A stretch of 12,850 nucleotides of DNA from Campylobacterales bacterium. Its GTDB lineage: Bacteria; Campylobacterota; Campylobacteria; Campylobacterales; Arcobacteraceae. Below are positions 7,348-12,850 of the stretch, one piece after another (position 1 is the stretch's first letter; each line of letters starts with the position of its first letter). Where the stretch lies: assembly GCA_019752775.1 (NCBI GenBank), contig JAIELU010000266.1, positions 1 to 12,850 of the forward strand, in the 5' to 3' direction. The notes below the pieces were generated by a model. That model saw nothing but the letters and a program-made list of their open reading frames with translations. It was not told where the DNA came from and ran no database searches. Both the position numbers and the translations under genes were made by a program.

Positions 7348-7376
7348 AAATTTAAATTTATTATTTTAAAATAACA
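7348..7376 (-). promoter_or_regulatory. Candidate darA promoter with paired palindromes
   Basis: Two perfect palindromes lie side by side just upstream of darA: AAATTTAAATTT (7348-7359) and TTATTTTAAAATAA (7361-7374). On the - strand TGTTATTTT (7376-7368) reads as an extended -10 element overlapping the second palindrome, and TAAAAT (7368-7363) is an alternative. No clear -35 is visible, which is usual in Campylobacterota. Low sequence complexity means the palindromes may be chance. Confidence 0.3.
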
Positions 7377-7437
7377 TATTTTTGATTAATAAATAATAAG
7401 AGTGCAACATGGCAAGAATACCATATTACACAATTAA

Positions 7438-7833
7438 TTAGTTTGCAAGTACCGATAATTGTACGTTAATAGCATTTTCTAAGTTTTTAATCCATCCATT
7501 ATAATTTTTGTGGATTTGATTATTAGAAGCATCATAATTTAAATCTGTACTATCTTTATATCTAATTGAAAAACTATTTTCTGTATAAGGGATTTCAACA
7601 ATCGCTGTATGAGATCTTGTATTTAATTTACCCATTGCCAAACCAGGTCTTATATTTGTAATAATCCAACCTTTTGATGCTCCTGCCATTTTAATTGCAT
7701 CATAAACTTTAGATGAAGGAATTTTTGCTTCAATAGGACTATTTTCAACATTATAAACAGTAGCCCCTCTACACCCTGATAAAAGTATTAATCCAGCAAA
7801 TACCACTCCACTTAACTTTAAAAATCTTCTCAA
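7438..7833 (-). CDS. Small outer-membrane-type lipoprotein, function unknown
   Basis: This 131-residue protein has a type II signal peptide: two Arg at the N-terminus, a hydrophobic core, and lipobox LSGC with the lipidated Cys at residue 21. The residue after it is Arg, not Asp, so nothing argues for inner-membrane retention. The mature part (about 110 residues) has alternating beta-type stretches, including HTAIVEIPYTENSFSIRYK, and ends in an amphipathic helix around NYNGWIKNLENAI. I recall similar small lipoproteins in Campylobacterota but no assigned function. The start is TTG at 7833, because AAGGAG lies 6 bases upstream, while the nearby ATG is out of frame and only one base from that site. 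103 bases separate its stop from darA with no convincing terminator, so read-through into darA is possible. Confidence 0.8.
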   Translation of the reverse strand: MRRFLKLSGVVFAGLILLSGCRGATVYNVENSPIEAKIPSSKVYDAIKMAGASKGWIITNIRPGLAMGKLNTRSHTAIVEIPYTENSFSIRYKDSTDLNYDASNNQIHKNYNGWIKNLENAINVQLSVLAN

Positions 7834-7839
7834 AACATT

Positions 7840-7845
7840 CTCCTT
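7840..7845 (-). promoter_or_regulatory. Strong ribosome binding site for the TTG-started lipoprotein
   Basis: AAGGAG on the - strand, 6 bases before TTG at 7833-7831. The only ATG nearby is one base from this site and meets TGA after one codon, so this site decides the start. Confidence 0.75.
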
Positions 7846-7865
7846 ATTATTATTTAAATTATTAT

Positions 7866-7871
7866 ATTATA
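7866..7871 (-). promoter_or_regulatory. Candidate -10 box of the small lipoprotein gene
   Basis: TATAAT on the - strand about 20 bases before the ribosome site; a second overlapping TATAAT follows (7866-7861). No recognisable -35. The region is AT-rich, so this is tentative. Confidence 0.4.
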
Positions 7872-7995
7872 CAATATTTTATAAGAGAATTAGTAATTTT
7901 TGACATTTTATTAATACATTTCATAGATTATTTTATAATATTTCTCTCAATAAAGAAGGGAATTGTCTTCCTATAACTGAATACAATTTTTAATG

Positions 7996-8026
7996 AGTAC
8001 CCTTTTTTTGTTAAAAAAAAGGTACT
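7996..8026. repeat. Inverted repeat in the intergenic space after the TraT-like gene
   Basis: AGTACC (7996-8001) and GGTACT (8021-8026) form the outer six pairs; one mismatch in, a T-run (8003-8009) faces an A-run (8013-8019) around a tiny loop. It lies 11-41 bases past the TraT-like stop, where a terminator is expected, but the - strand lacks a T-run after the stem, so it is not a canonical one. The rest of the 203-base space (7834-8036) shows only the lipoprotein promoter region. Confidence 0.5.
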
Positions 8027-8036
8027 AAATTATATA

Positions 8037-8777
8037 TTACAATACCCCAGAAAGAGATTTTGCAATACCTTTTGACAATTCTTCTTTTGCTTCTTCAAAT
8101 TGCAAGTTTACTTGATTTGCTGTACTTATTACTCTAGTTCTGTAAATTTTCCATTGAACATCATTTGTATTTACATTTTGACTAACAGTTGATGATGTTC
8201 CTTGATCTGAATAATTTTCTTCAGATTGAACTATTTTCTCATTAATCGCAGGTCTTTGTCTAATTTCAACATCTGTTACCATTGAATAATAAATATCTTT
8301 TACCATTGTATCAGCAAGAAGTCCAGCAACTGCACCAATAGCTGCACCAACACCTAAATTACTACCTGAACCTCCAGTTACTGCTGAAACTCCAAGACCT
8401 AATAATCCACCACCAAATCCACTTTTTAAGGCGCTATCTGAATCTGTAGCATCTGTTTTTCCTACTTGTAAAACATTCGCTTGAATCATAAAATATGCTT
8501 CATCTGGATCTGATACAACTTTAAATCCTTTTGACTCAAATGCTCTTTTGATTTGGTCTTCTATTTCAATATCTTTATCTGTTGTATTTCTTACTTTTAC
8601 ATAAACTATCTGTTTTTGAGAAGAAACTGGTTCTAAGAAAATTGAGTCACTCATTTTAGTCTGAATAACTAAGTCTCTTTTTTCAATTGCCGTCGTTGCT
8701 GCTCCGCAACCTGAGATAACTAAGCTTATAAATAAAGCACTAAAAACTAATAAACCTAATTTAAAAATATTTTTCAA
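8037..8777 (-). CDS. TraT-family outer membrane lipoprotein
   Basis: This 246-residue lipoprotein has a signal peptide ending in lipobox ISGC, with the lipidated Cys at residue 24. The mature protein shows the TraT layout: an N-terminal VIQTKMSDSIFLEP stretch, a YVKVRNTTDKDIEIEDQI region, a FMIQANVLQVGK strand, then a glycine/alanine-rich hydrophobic segment (about 115-158, FGGGLLGLGV and GAAIGAVAGLLAD), then a charged C-terminal domain. F-plasmid TraT acts in surface exclusion and serum resistance; chromosomal relatives outside plasmids have no clear role, and no transfer genes are seen here. The start is TTG at 8777 with AAGGA 6 bases upstream, and no ATG precedes the signal peptide. It follows the NFACT gene by 67 bases on the same strand. 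Confidence 0.85.
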   Translation of the reverse strand: MKNIFKLGLLVFSALFISLVISGCGAATTAIEKRDLVIQTKMSDSIFLEPVSSQKQIVYVKVRNTTDKDIEIEDQIKRAFESKGFKVVSDPDEAYFMIQANVLQVGKTDATDSDSALKSGFGGGLLGLGVSAVTGGSGSNLGVGAAIGAVAGLLADTMVKDIYYSMVTDVEIRQRPAINEKIVQSEENYSDQGTSSTVSQNVNTNDVQWKIYRTRVISTANQVNLQFEEAKEELSKGIAKSLSGVL

Positions 8778-8783
8778 TTTTTT

Positions 8784-8788
8784 TCCTT
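8784..8788 (-). promoter_or_regulatory. Ribosome binding site for the TTG-started TraT-like gene
   Basis: AAGGA on the - strand, 6 bases upstream of TTG at 8777-8775. It fixes the start, since no ATG or GTG lies ahead of the signal peptide in this frame. Confidence 0.7.
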
Positions 8789-8803
8789 AAAATAATTTTT
8801 GAT

Positions 8804-8809
8804 ATTCTA
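8804..8809 (-). promoter_or_regulatory. Candidate -10 box of the TraT-like gene
   Basis: TAGAAT on the - strand, 15 bases before the ribosome site, in the 67-base space after the NFACT gene. No -35 is evident. Tentative. Confidence 0.3.
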
Positions 8810-8844
8810 CAAAATTAATCATTTAAAATTGTGTAATTTTAAAT

Positions 8845-10173
8845 TCATATTTTAACCACCGTTGTTGTATATGGATTATATAACACATTTGCCCCAGATT
8901 GAATTTTTACATTTCTTCTTTGGGTAAAATCAACTTCATAAGTTCCACCAAAATCAACTGAAAATTTTGCACATAAAACTGCTGCTTGATTTATAACACT
9001 ATCAGGAATAATTTTTTTACTATTTTGAACAATCACATGACAAGATGGTCTATCTTTTAAATGAAACCAAAAATCACTTGCTTTTGAATTTTCTAATAAA
9101 TGAATATTTTCTCGTTCACTTGTTCCTAACATTATTTTAAATCCTTCAAAATAAAAACTTTCACAAGCTTGAGCTTTTTTAGTTTTAATTTGATTTCTCT
9201 CTTTTTTTGGAGATAAGAATTCACACTCTTCTATGCTATTTGCATTGTTAATATTATTCATTAGTCTTAATAAGAATTCTAATTTCTCATCTAAATTATC
9301 TTTTTCTAAAGAGATATTTAAAGCTTTTTGTTTCGCTCTTTTTGCTTTTTTAAATAAATCATTTGAATATTTTGATGCACTCGGCTTTTCTTCCAAATCA
9401 ATATTTACTTCAAGTCCTTCATAATTAAAAACTTTAAAACTCTTTTGATAAGGTTTAATATTATGAAGATTTGACAAAATCAGATTTGCTTTTTCGTAAA
9501 GCATATTTGATTCAAGTTCTAATTCCTCTTTTTTTGGTAAAGCTTCTATTGTCTTTTTTAATTTTTTCGCTTTTTTATCTATTTGAGAAATTTTTTGTTT
9601 TTTTACATTTTCTAAACTTTGTTTCTCTTTTTCTTCATAAATTTCATATAAATACTCTTCAATGTTTGGAACTTCATCGATTTTTGGAATAAATGTTTGT
9701 TTTGGAATTTCATCTAATTTTATTCCAACCTTTACGACTCTACTTGAGGAAAATTCATCAACATGTCTTAAAGCTTCAATAATTATTCTATCTTCATCTA
9801 GAATTATAATATTTGTATGTTTTCCTGTAAATTCCAATTGTAAAATGGTTGTTAATTTTTTATATGAAGATGAAGAATTCACTCTGAAATTTATTATTTT
9901 GTCATCATTATAAAGTTCAACTGCCTCTATTTTAGAGTTATTAAATCTCTTTTGTAAAGCAACATCAAATGGTGCATTAAAATCTTTTTTAGAAGATAAA
10001 ACTTTTTTAGATTTGAAGATTGTACTATTTCCTTTAGTAATATCAATATAAACTATATTTCTATTATTAAATTCAATTATAATAATATTATTATCAATTC
10101 TCTTGATAAACTTGATATTTTGGGCATTTACTAGTAGATATTCTACTATTTGTTTTAATAAAAAATGTTTCAT
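8845..10173 (-). CDS. NFACT-family protein (RqcH/Rqc2-like, 'fibronectin-binding protein A')
   Basis: This 442-residue protein has the NFACT architecture. The N-terminal NFACT-N part (1 to about 170) contains LQLEFTGKHTNIIILDEDRI (111-130) and IIEALRHVDE (131-140). A Lys/Glu-rich coiled-coil region follows (about 180-300), and the C-terminal NFACT-R domain (about 338-440) carries SDFWFHLKDRPSCHVIVQN (366-384). Relatives bind 60S/50S subunits with stalled peptidyl-tRNA and add C-terminal alanine tails in ribosome quality control; the fibronectin-binding name is historical. It is shorter than Bacillus RqcH (about 570), as is usual for Campylobacterota. The conserved Asp-Arg of NFACT-N appears here as Asp91-Lys92 (NDDKIINF). 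ATG 10173 is the first start; no strong ribosome site is visible. Divergent from the next gene, 86 bases apart. Confidence 0.88.
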   Translation of the reverse strand: MKHFLLKQIVEYLLVNAQNIKFIKRIDNNIIIIEFNNRNIVYIDITKGNSTIFKSKKVLSSKKDFNAPFDVALQKRFNNSKIEAVELYNDDKIINFRVNSSSSYKKLTTILQLEFTGKHTNIIILDEDRIIIEALRHVDEFSSSRVVKVGIKLDEIPKQTFIPKIDEVPNIEEYLYEIYEEKEKQSLENVKKQKISQIDKKAKKLKKTIEALPKKEELELESNMLYEKANLILSNLHNIKPYQKSFKVFNYEGLEVNIDLEEKPSASKYSNDLFKKAKRAKQKALNISLEKDNLDEKLEFLLRLMNNINNANSIEECEFLSPKKERNQIKTKKAQACESFYFEGFKIMLGTSERENIHLLENSKASDFWFHLKDRPSCHVIVQNSKKIIPDSVINQAAVLCAKFSVDFGGTYEVDFTQRRNVKIQSGANVLYNPYTTTVVKI

Positions 10174-10221
10174 GATTGTTCGCTTTTTGTAATATTTTCT
10201 AAGAGTTTCTTTATCTACATT

Positions 10222-10230
10222 TGGTATAAT
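10222..10230 (+). promoter_or_regulatory. Extended -10 promoter of the cytochrome-like gene
   Basis: A perfect extended -10, TGGTATAAT (TG at 10222-10223, TATAAT at 10225-10230), lies 18 bases before the ribosome site TAGGAG (10248-10253), which is itself 6 bases from ATG 10260. No good -35; a T-rich stretch lies upstream, as in Campylobacterota promoters. Confidence 0.7.
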
Positions 10231-10259
10231 AGTATAAAATTTTTCGGTAGGAGTATAAC

Positions 10260-10580
10260 ATGAAATTATTAAAAGTTATCATGGCAGGGTCATTAGTATT
10301 AGGAGTTGCTTCAACTTCATTATCAGCTGATGCAGTTAAAGGTCAAAAATTATTCAGTAAATTATTAAAAGGTCCTTGTGATATGACAGGTGCAAAATTT
10401 GCAGCAAAACATACTCAAGATGAGTGGAAAGAATTAAAAACAGCTGGTAAATTCGAAGCTGAAGTAATTAAAATTTGTCCAAAAGTAAAAGCTGGTGAAT
10501 TAAGTGAATCTGTACAAGAGAACATTATTGATTTTGCAATTGAATTTGCAAATGACTCTGGGAATGTTCCTTCTTGTTAA
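10260..10580 (+). CDS. Periplasmic cytochrome c-like protein lacking a heme-binding motif
   Basis: This 106-residue protein has a Sec signal peptide (about 1-23, cleavage likely after SLSA). The mature part starts like a small class I cytochrome c (AVKGQKLFSKLLKGPCDMTG), but where CxxCH belongs there is only Cys40 in GPCDMTG. Two more Cys are present: Cys73 in KICPK and the C-terminal Cys106 in GNVPSC. Relatives in Sulfurimonas and Arcobacter, as I recall them, are annotated 'cytochrome C' and share the AAKHTQDEW and NDSGNVPSC stretches. Covalent c-heme attachment is not possible with the usual motif; a disulfide-bonded heme-free protein or a metal/sulfur ligand role are options. It has its own promoter, and a terminator separates it from the porin. 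Function unknown. Confidence 0.82.
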   Translation: MKLLKVIMAGSLVLGVASTSLSADAVKGQKLFSKLLKGPCDMTGAKFAAKHTQDEWKELKTAGKFEAEVIKICPKVKAGELSESVQENIIDFAIEFANDSGNVPSC

Positions 10581-10599
10581 TATTATAAGTTGGTATTAT

Positions 10600-10630
10600 A
10601 AAAAGGGTGGCTTAAAAATCACCCTTTTTT
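10600..10630 (+). terminator. Rho-independent terminator after the cytochrome-like gene
   Basis: AAAAAGGGTG (10600-10609) pairs with CACCCTTTTT (10620-10629) around a 10-base loop, and the stem runs into a T6 run. It starts 20 bases past the stop codon. Clear intrinsic terminator; partial read-through into the porin cannot be excluded. Confidence 0.87.
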
Positions 10631-10680
10631 AATGCTTTTTTTAAATCATAATTTTTATTGCATAAAAATAAAGGGAAAAC

Positions 10681-12234
10681 ATGAAAAAAAATCTTATTGC
10701 GTTATCTTGTGTTGCAGCATTTGCCACAACATCATTTTCAAGTGATGTTAATACAGAAATGTTTAAACAAATTCAAGCATTAAAAGCTCAAATCGAAGCT
10801 TTAGAAAAAAAGGTAGCTGCTCAAGAAACTGTGCAAATACAAAAAGTTGAACCTGCGGTGACAACTGTAGATGAAAAAAGAATTGAAAAAATTGAAAAAA
10901 AACTTGACACTGTTTCAAAAACAGCAACTGCTGCAAAAATTCAAAGTGCTCAAGATAACTTAAAATGGGATGTTGATTTTAGAACTCAAGTTGATAATAT
11001 TCAATATAAACACGCCGATGGCTCAAAATCTGAAAACAATGCACTTTTAACAAATAGATTATGGCTTGGTGCAAAATATAAAGCTGATGATAATTCATCA
11101 TTCTTCAGTAAATTATCATACAACAAAGCATTTGGAGATACGGCAAATCATAGCCAATCTAATACAAATCCAGGTTATGCAAATTTTGACTGGGTTACAA
11201 ATGAAAATGCAACAGACAATACAATTAAAGTAAAAGAAGCTTATTGGTTATATACAAAAGAGAGATTATTTGGTGCAGATATTCCTTGGGCAGCATCTGT
11301 AGGAAGAAGACCTTCAACTGATGGTTTACCAATTAATATAAGAAATGACCAACAGCCAAACTCTCCGTTATCTCATACTGTTGATGTTGAATTTGATGGT
11401 TTCTCTGTTAGATTAGATACAGAAAATTTGACAGGATTTACAGGTTCATGGTTTAAAATCTGTGGAGGGAGAGGTTTAACAAATGCTAAACCTAGATTTG
11501 ATATGTCAGGAACAGCATATTCTTCTGATGAAGAAAAAAATGTTGATATTGATATGTTAGGATTTATTGCTGTTCCTTATGATAATGGACAGTATTCAGT
11601 TCATATGAATTATGCAAGAGCTTGGAATTTAGTTGGTTTTACAAATAGCCAATTAGGGGCATATCAAACTGCAATGTCAACAGCATCTACTCCTTCACAA
11701 ACTATGGATGCTTATAGCAATCTATCTTTTAATGATGTTGGAGATATGGATTTTGCTACTGTTTTATTTAAAACAGAAGGAATTGGAAATGGAATTTCTG
11801 ATTATTTAGATAGCACTATTGCTTTTGCTTCATTTGCAGCTAGTAAAACAAATCCTAATGATAAAGGAATGTTAGGTTCACAAGATTCTGAAACAGGAAC
11901 TTCAGTTTGGCTAGGAGTAAACGCACCTTGTCCAATTTTACCTGATAGTGCAAAAATAGGATTAGAATGGAATAAAGGAAGTAAATACTGGCGTTCTATG
12001 ACTTATGGGGAAGATACATACGCAGGAAGTAAAATAGCAACTCGTGGTCAAGCATGGGAAGTTTATAGAACTCAAAAATTAACAGATGCTTTAAGTTTTG
12101 GTCTTAGTTATGTTTATATGGATTATAAATATTCTGGGTCAGGGGCATTCTTTGGTGCAGACGGAAATCCTGAAACTGCATTAGATGTAGTATCAGCGCA
12201 AGATGTTAGAGCTTATATGAGATATAAATTCTAA
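10681..12234 (+). CDS. Outer membrane porin-like protein, DUF3373 family
   Basis: This 517-residue protein has a Sec signal peptide (about 1-21), then a periplasmic coiled coil (about 25-50 and 62-92, rich in Lys/Glu/Ala heptads such as LKAQIEALEKKV), then a long stretch of alternating strands with aromatic girdles ending in YMRYKF. The terminal Phe is the usual signal for outer-membrane barrel insertion. Family-type stretches include NNALLTNRLWLGAKYK, AYWLYTKERLF and ASVGRRPSTDGLP. The layout (coiled coil plus barrel) suits a trimeric or peptidoglycan-contacting channel. Substrate is unknown. DUF3373 is assigned from memory of Campylobacterota proteins. Ribosome site AAGGGA (10671-10676) is 4 bases from ATG. 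The gene has a strong hairpin after it. A -10 is not obvious in the 50 bases between the preceding terminator and the start. Confidence 0.85.
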   Translation: MKKNLIALSCVAAFATTSFSSDVNTEMFKQIQALKAQIEALEKKVAAQETVQIQKVEPAVTTVDEKRIEKIEKKLDTVSKTATAAKIQSAQDNLKWDVDFRTQVDNIQYKHADGSKSENNALLTNRLWLGAKYKADDNSSFFSKLSYNKAFGDTANHSQSNTNPGYANFDWVTNENATDNTIKVKEAYWLYTKERLFGADIPWAASVGRRPSTDGLPINIRNDQQPNSPLSHTVDVEFDGFSVRLDTENLTGFTGSWFKICGGRGLTNAKPRFDMSGTAYSSDEEKNVDIDMLGFIAVPYDNGQYSVHMNYARAWNLVGFTNSQLGAYQTAMSTASTPSQTMDAYSNLSFNDVGDMDFATVLFKTEGIGNGISDYLDSTIAFASFAASKTNPNDKGMLGSQDSETGTSVWLGVNAPCPILPDSAKIGLEWNKGSKYWRSMTYGEDTYAGSKIATRGQAWEVYRTQKLTDALSFGLSYVYMDYKYSGSGAFFGADGNPETALDVVSAQDVRAYMRYKF

Positions 12235-12262
12235 ATAAAAAGAGGTTTTCCTCTTTTTATTT
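12233..12262. terminator. Bidirectional terminator between convergent genes, overlapping both stop codons
   Basis: A 13-base-pair stem (12233-12245 with 12250-12262) with a TTTT loop has a GAGG/CCTC core flanked by A and T runs on both sides, so it can terminate both strands. The left arm begins within the porin TAA (12232-12234) and the right arm ends on the last base of the - strand gene's TAA (12264-12262). Confidence 0.85.
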
Positions 12263-12849
12263 TAAGCAAAACTATATTTATCAAATTTATAAATTATTTT
12301 CTCAGCTAATTCAATCATTTTTACATTTAATACTTTAAACTCTTTATCTTTTATTCCAACCAATAATTCATCGTAAACATTTGCATAAGGGTAAAGAATA
12401 AAATATATATACTCTTTTGATTTTGATTCTTTATTTAACTCTTTAAACCAAAGAGCAAGAAGTGAGAAATAAAGCATTGAAGGATTAAATTCTTCATTTT
12501 CTTTTAGATTTTTTGAAATTTCATTATTTATAAAATTATATCCATCTAAAACTACTTTAATTCTATAATGTTTTCTATTTTTTAAATAGTAATTTTCTGG
12601 ATATGTTACATTTGAAATTTGTTTTAACATATCAATACCAATATTATTAAATCTTTCAATTATGTCTTTATCCATAATATATTTTTTGTCCTCAATTTTA
12701 GCTACACTTTTATTTTTTGGGAAAATCAGTGTTAATACACCATTCTCAAAGGAGGCTTTAAAATCTTCTTCCTTTAGATTTTCCCCTACATAAAAGCTTC
12801 TTCTTAAGCTTCCGCTATAGCGTTCTCTACGAATATATCTGCCTTTTTT
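12262..12849 (-). CDS. Hsp20/alpha-crystallin domain protein with long uncharacterised C-terminal extension (5' end outside window)
   Basis: One open frame on the - strand enters at the right edge and ends at TAA 12264-12262. The first 58 visible residues are the C-terminal half of an alpha-crystallin domain: RYIRRERYSGSLRRSFYVG, then EDFKASFENGVLTLIFPK, the family's closing strands. After AKIED, where small heat shock proteins normally stop, the frame continues without a stop codon for about 140 residues (from MDKDIIERF at 12675). This tail is helical, Lys/Glu/Asn/Tyr-rich and matches nothing I know. Either the product is a fused chaperone, or the ATG at 12675 is a separate start; GAGGA lies 13 bases before it, rather far. 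The Hsp20 domain is certain by motif; the tail's role is unknown. Confidence 0.83.
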   Translation of the reverse strand, partial: KKGRYIRRERYSGSLRRSFYVGENLKEEDFKASFENGVLTLIFPKNKSVAKIEDKKYIMDKDIIERFNNIGIDMLKQISNVTYPENYYLKNRKHYRIKVVLDGYNFINNEISKNLKENEEFNPSMLYFSLLALWFKELNKESKSKEYIYFILYPYANVYDELLVGIKDKEFKVLNVKMIELAEKIIYKFDKYSFA

Positions 12850-12850
12850 G

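Noticed and set aside
7409..7424. ATGG/CCAT inverted repeat as a terminator after the small lipoprotein
   Set aside because: Only four pairs and no T-run on the - strand; too weak to call.
9233..9913. Three + strand open frames of 63-83 residues
   Set aside because: All lie antisense inside the NFACT gene, whose domains are clear; the translations are Phe/Leu/Ser-rich low-complexity shadows.
10260..10580. True c-type cytochrome
   Set aside because: No CxxCH in any position; only the general layout and family memory support the cytochrome name.
10631..10680. Porin promoter
   Set aside because: AT-rich with several poor -10-like strings, none standing out; read-through from the strong upstream promoter is equally possible.
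12262..12675. Stand-alone hypothetical gene from ATG 12675
   Set aside because: Not excluded as an internal start, but the frame is continuous with the Hsp20 domain and the ribosome site is 13 bases away, so the fused reading is preferred.

Overview
The window looks like a chromosomal stretch of an Arcobacter-type member of the Campylobacterota. The supporting signs are very low GC (by eye, not computed), a DUF3373-type porin next to a heme-motif-less 'cytochrome C' family protein, and coding style typical of that group. This assignment is inference from content, not from a database search. No RNA genes, insertion sequences or CRISPR arrays were seen, and there is no gene-free stretch longer than about 205 bases.

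Bases 1-7334 hold a lipid/polyketide-type biosynthetic cluster arranged as two convergent, tightly packed operons. On the + strand: the 3' part of an ABC transporter ATPase, an ABC-2 permease, an acyl carrier protein, a ketosynthase with the full Cys-His-His triad, and a short ketosynthase-like partner without the active-site Cys (chain-length-factor-like). On the - strand, reading toward them: a DarA-type flavodoxin-like dialkylresorcinol enzyme, a DarB-type KAS III, a small protein with a C-terminal HTH-like segment, and a BtrH-family acyl-ACP transferase. The likely scheme is that the ACP and KS/CLF pair build beta-ketoacyl chains, DarB condenses and cyclises them to a 1,3-cyclohexanedione, DarA aromatises that to a dialkylresorcinol, the BtrH-like enzyme moves an ACP-bound acyl or polyketide group onto an acceptor, and the ABC-2 transporter exports the product. 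The gene set resembles flexirubin/aryl-polyene/dialkylresorcinol clusters of Bacteroidota and Proteobacteria. More genes (ketoreductase, dehydratase, starter-unit enzymes, the rest of the ATPase) should lie beyond the left edge. The two operons overlap tail to tail by 8 bp, and each operon's candidate terminator lies inside the other operon's last gene.

Bases 7438-8777 hold two - strand outer-membrane-type lipoproteins: a small uncharacterised one and a TraT-family protein. Both start with TTG behind a strong ribosome binding site. Bases 8845-10173 (- strand) encode an NFACT-family (RqcH/FbpA-like) protein. Divergent from it, 10260-12234 (+ strand) carries a periplasmic heme-motif-less cytochrome-like protein and a DUF3373 porin, with a terminator hairpin after each.

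At the right edge (12262-12849, - strand) an Hsp20 alpha-crystallin domain, cut by the window, runs in frame and without a stop into about 137 uncharacterised residues. It is either a fused small heat shock protein or two products from one reading frame.
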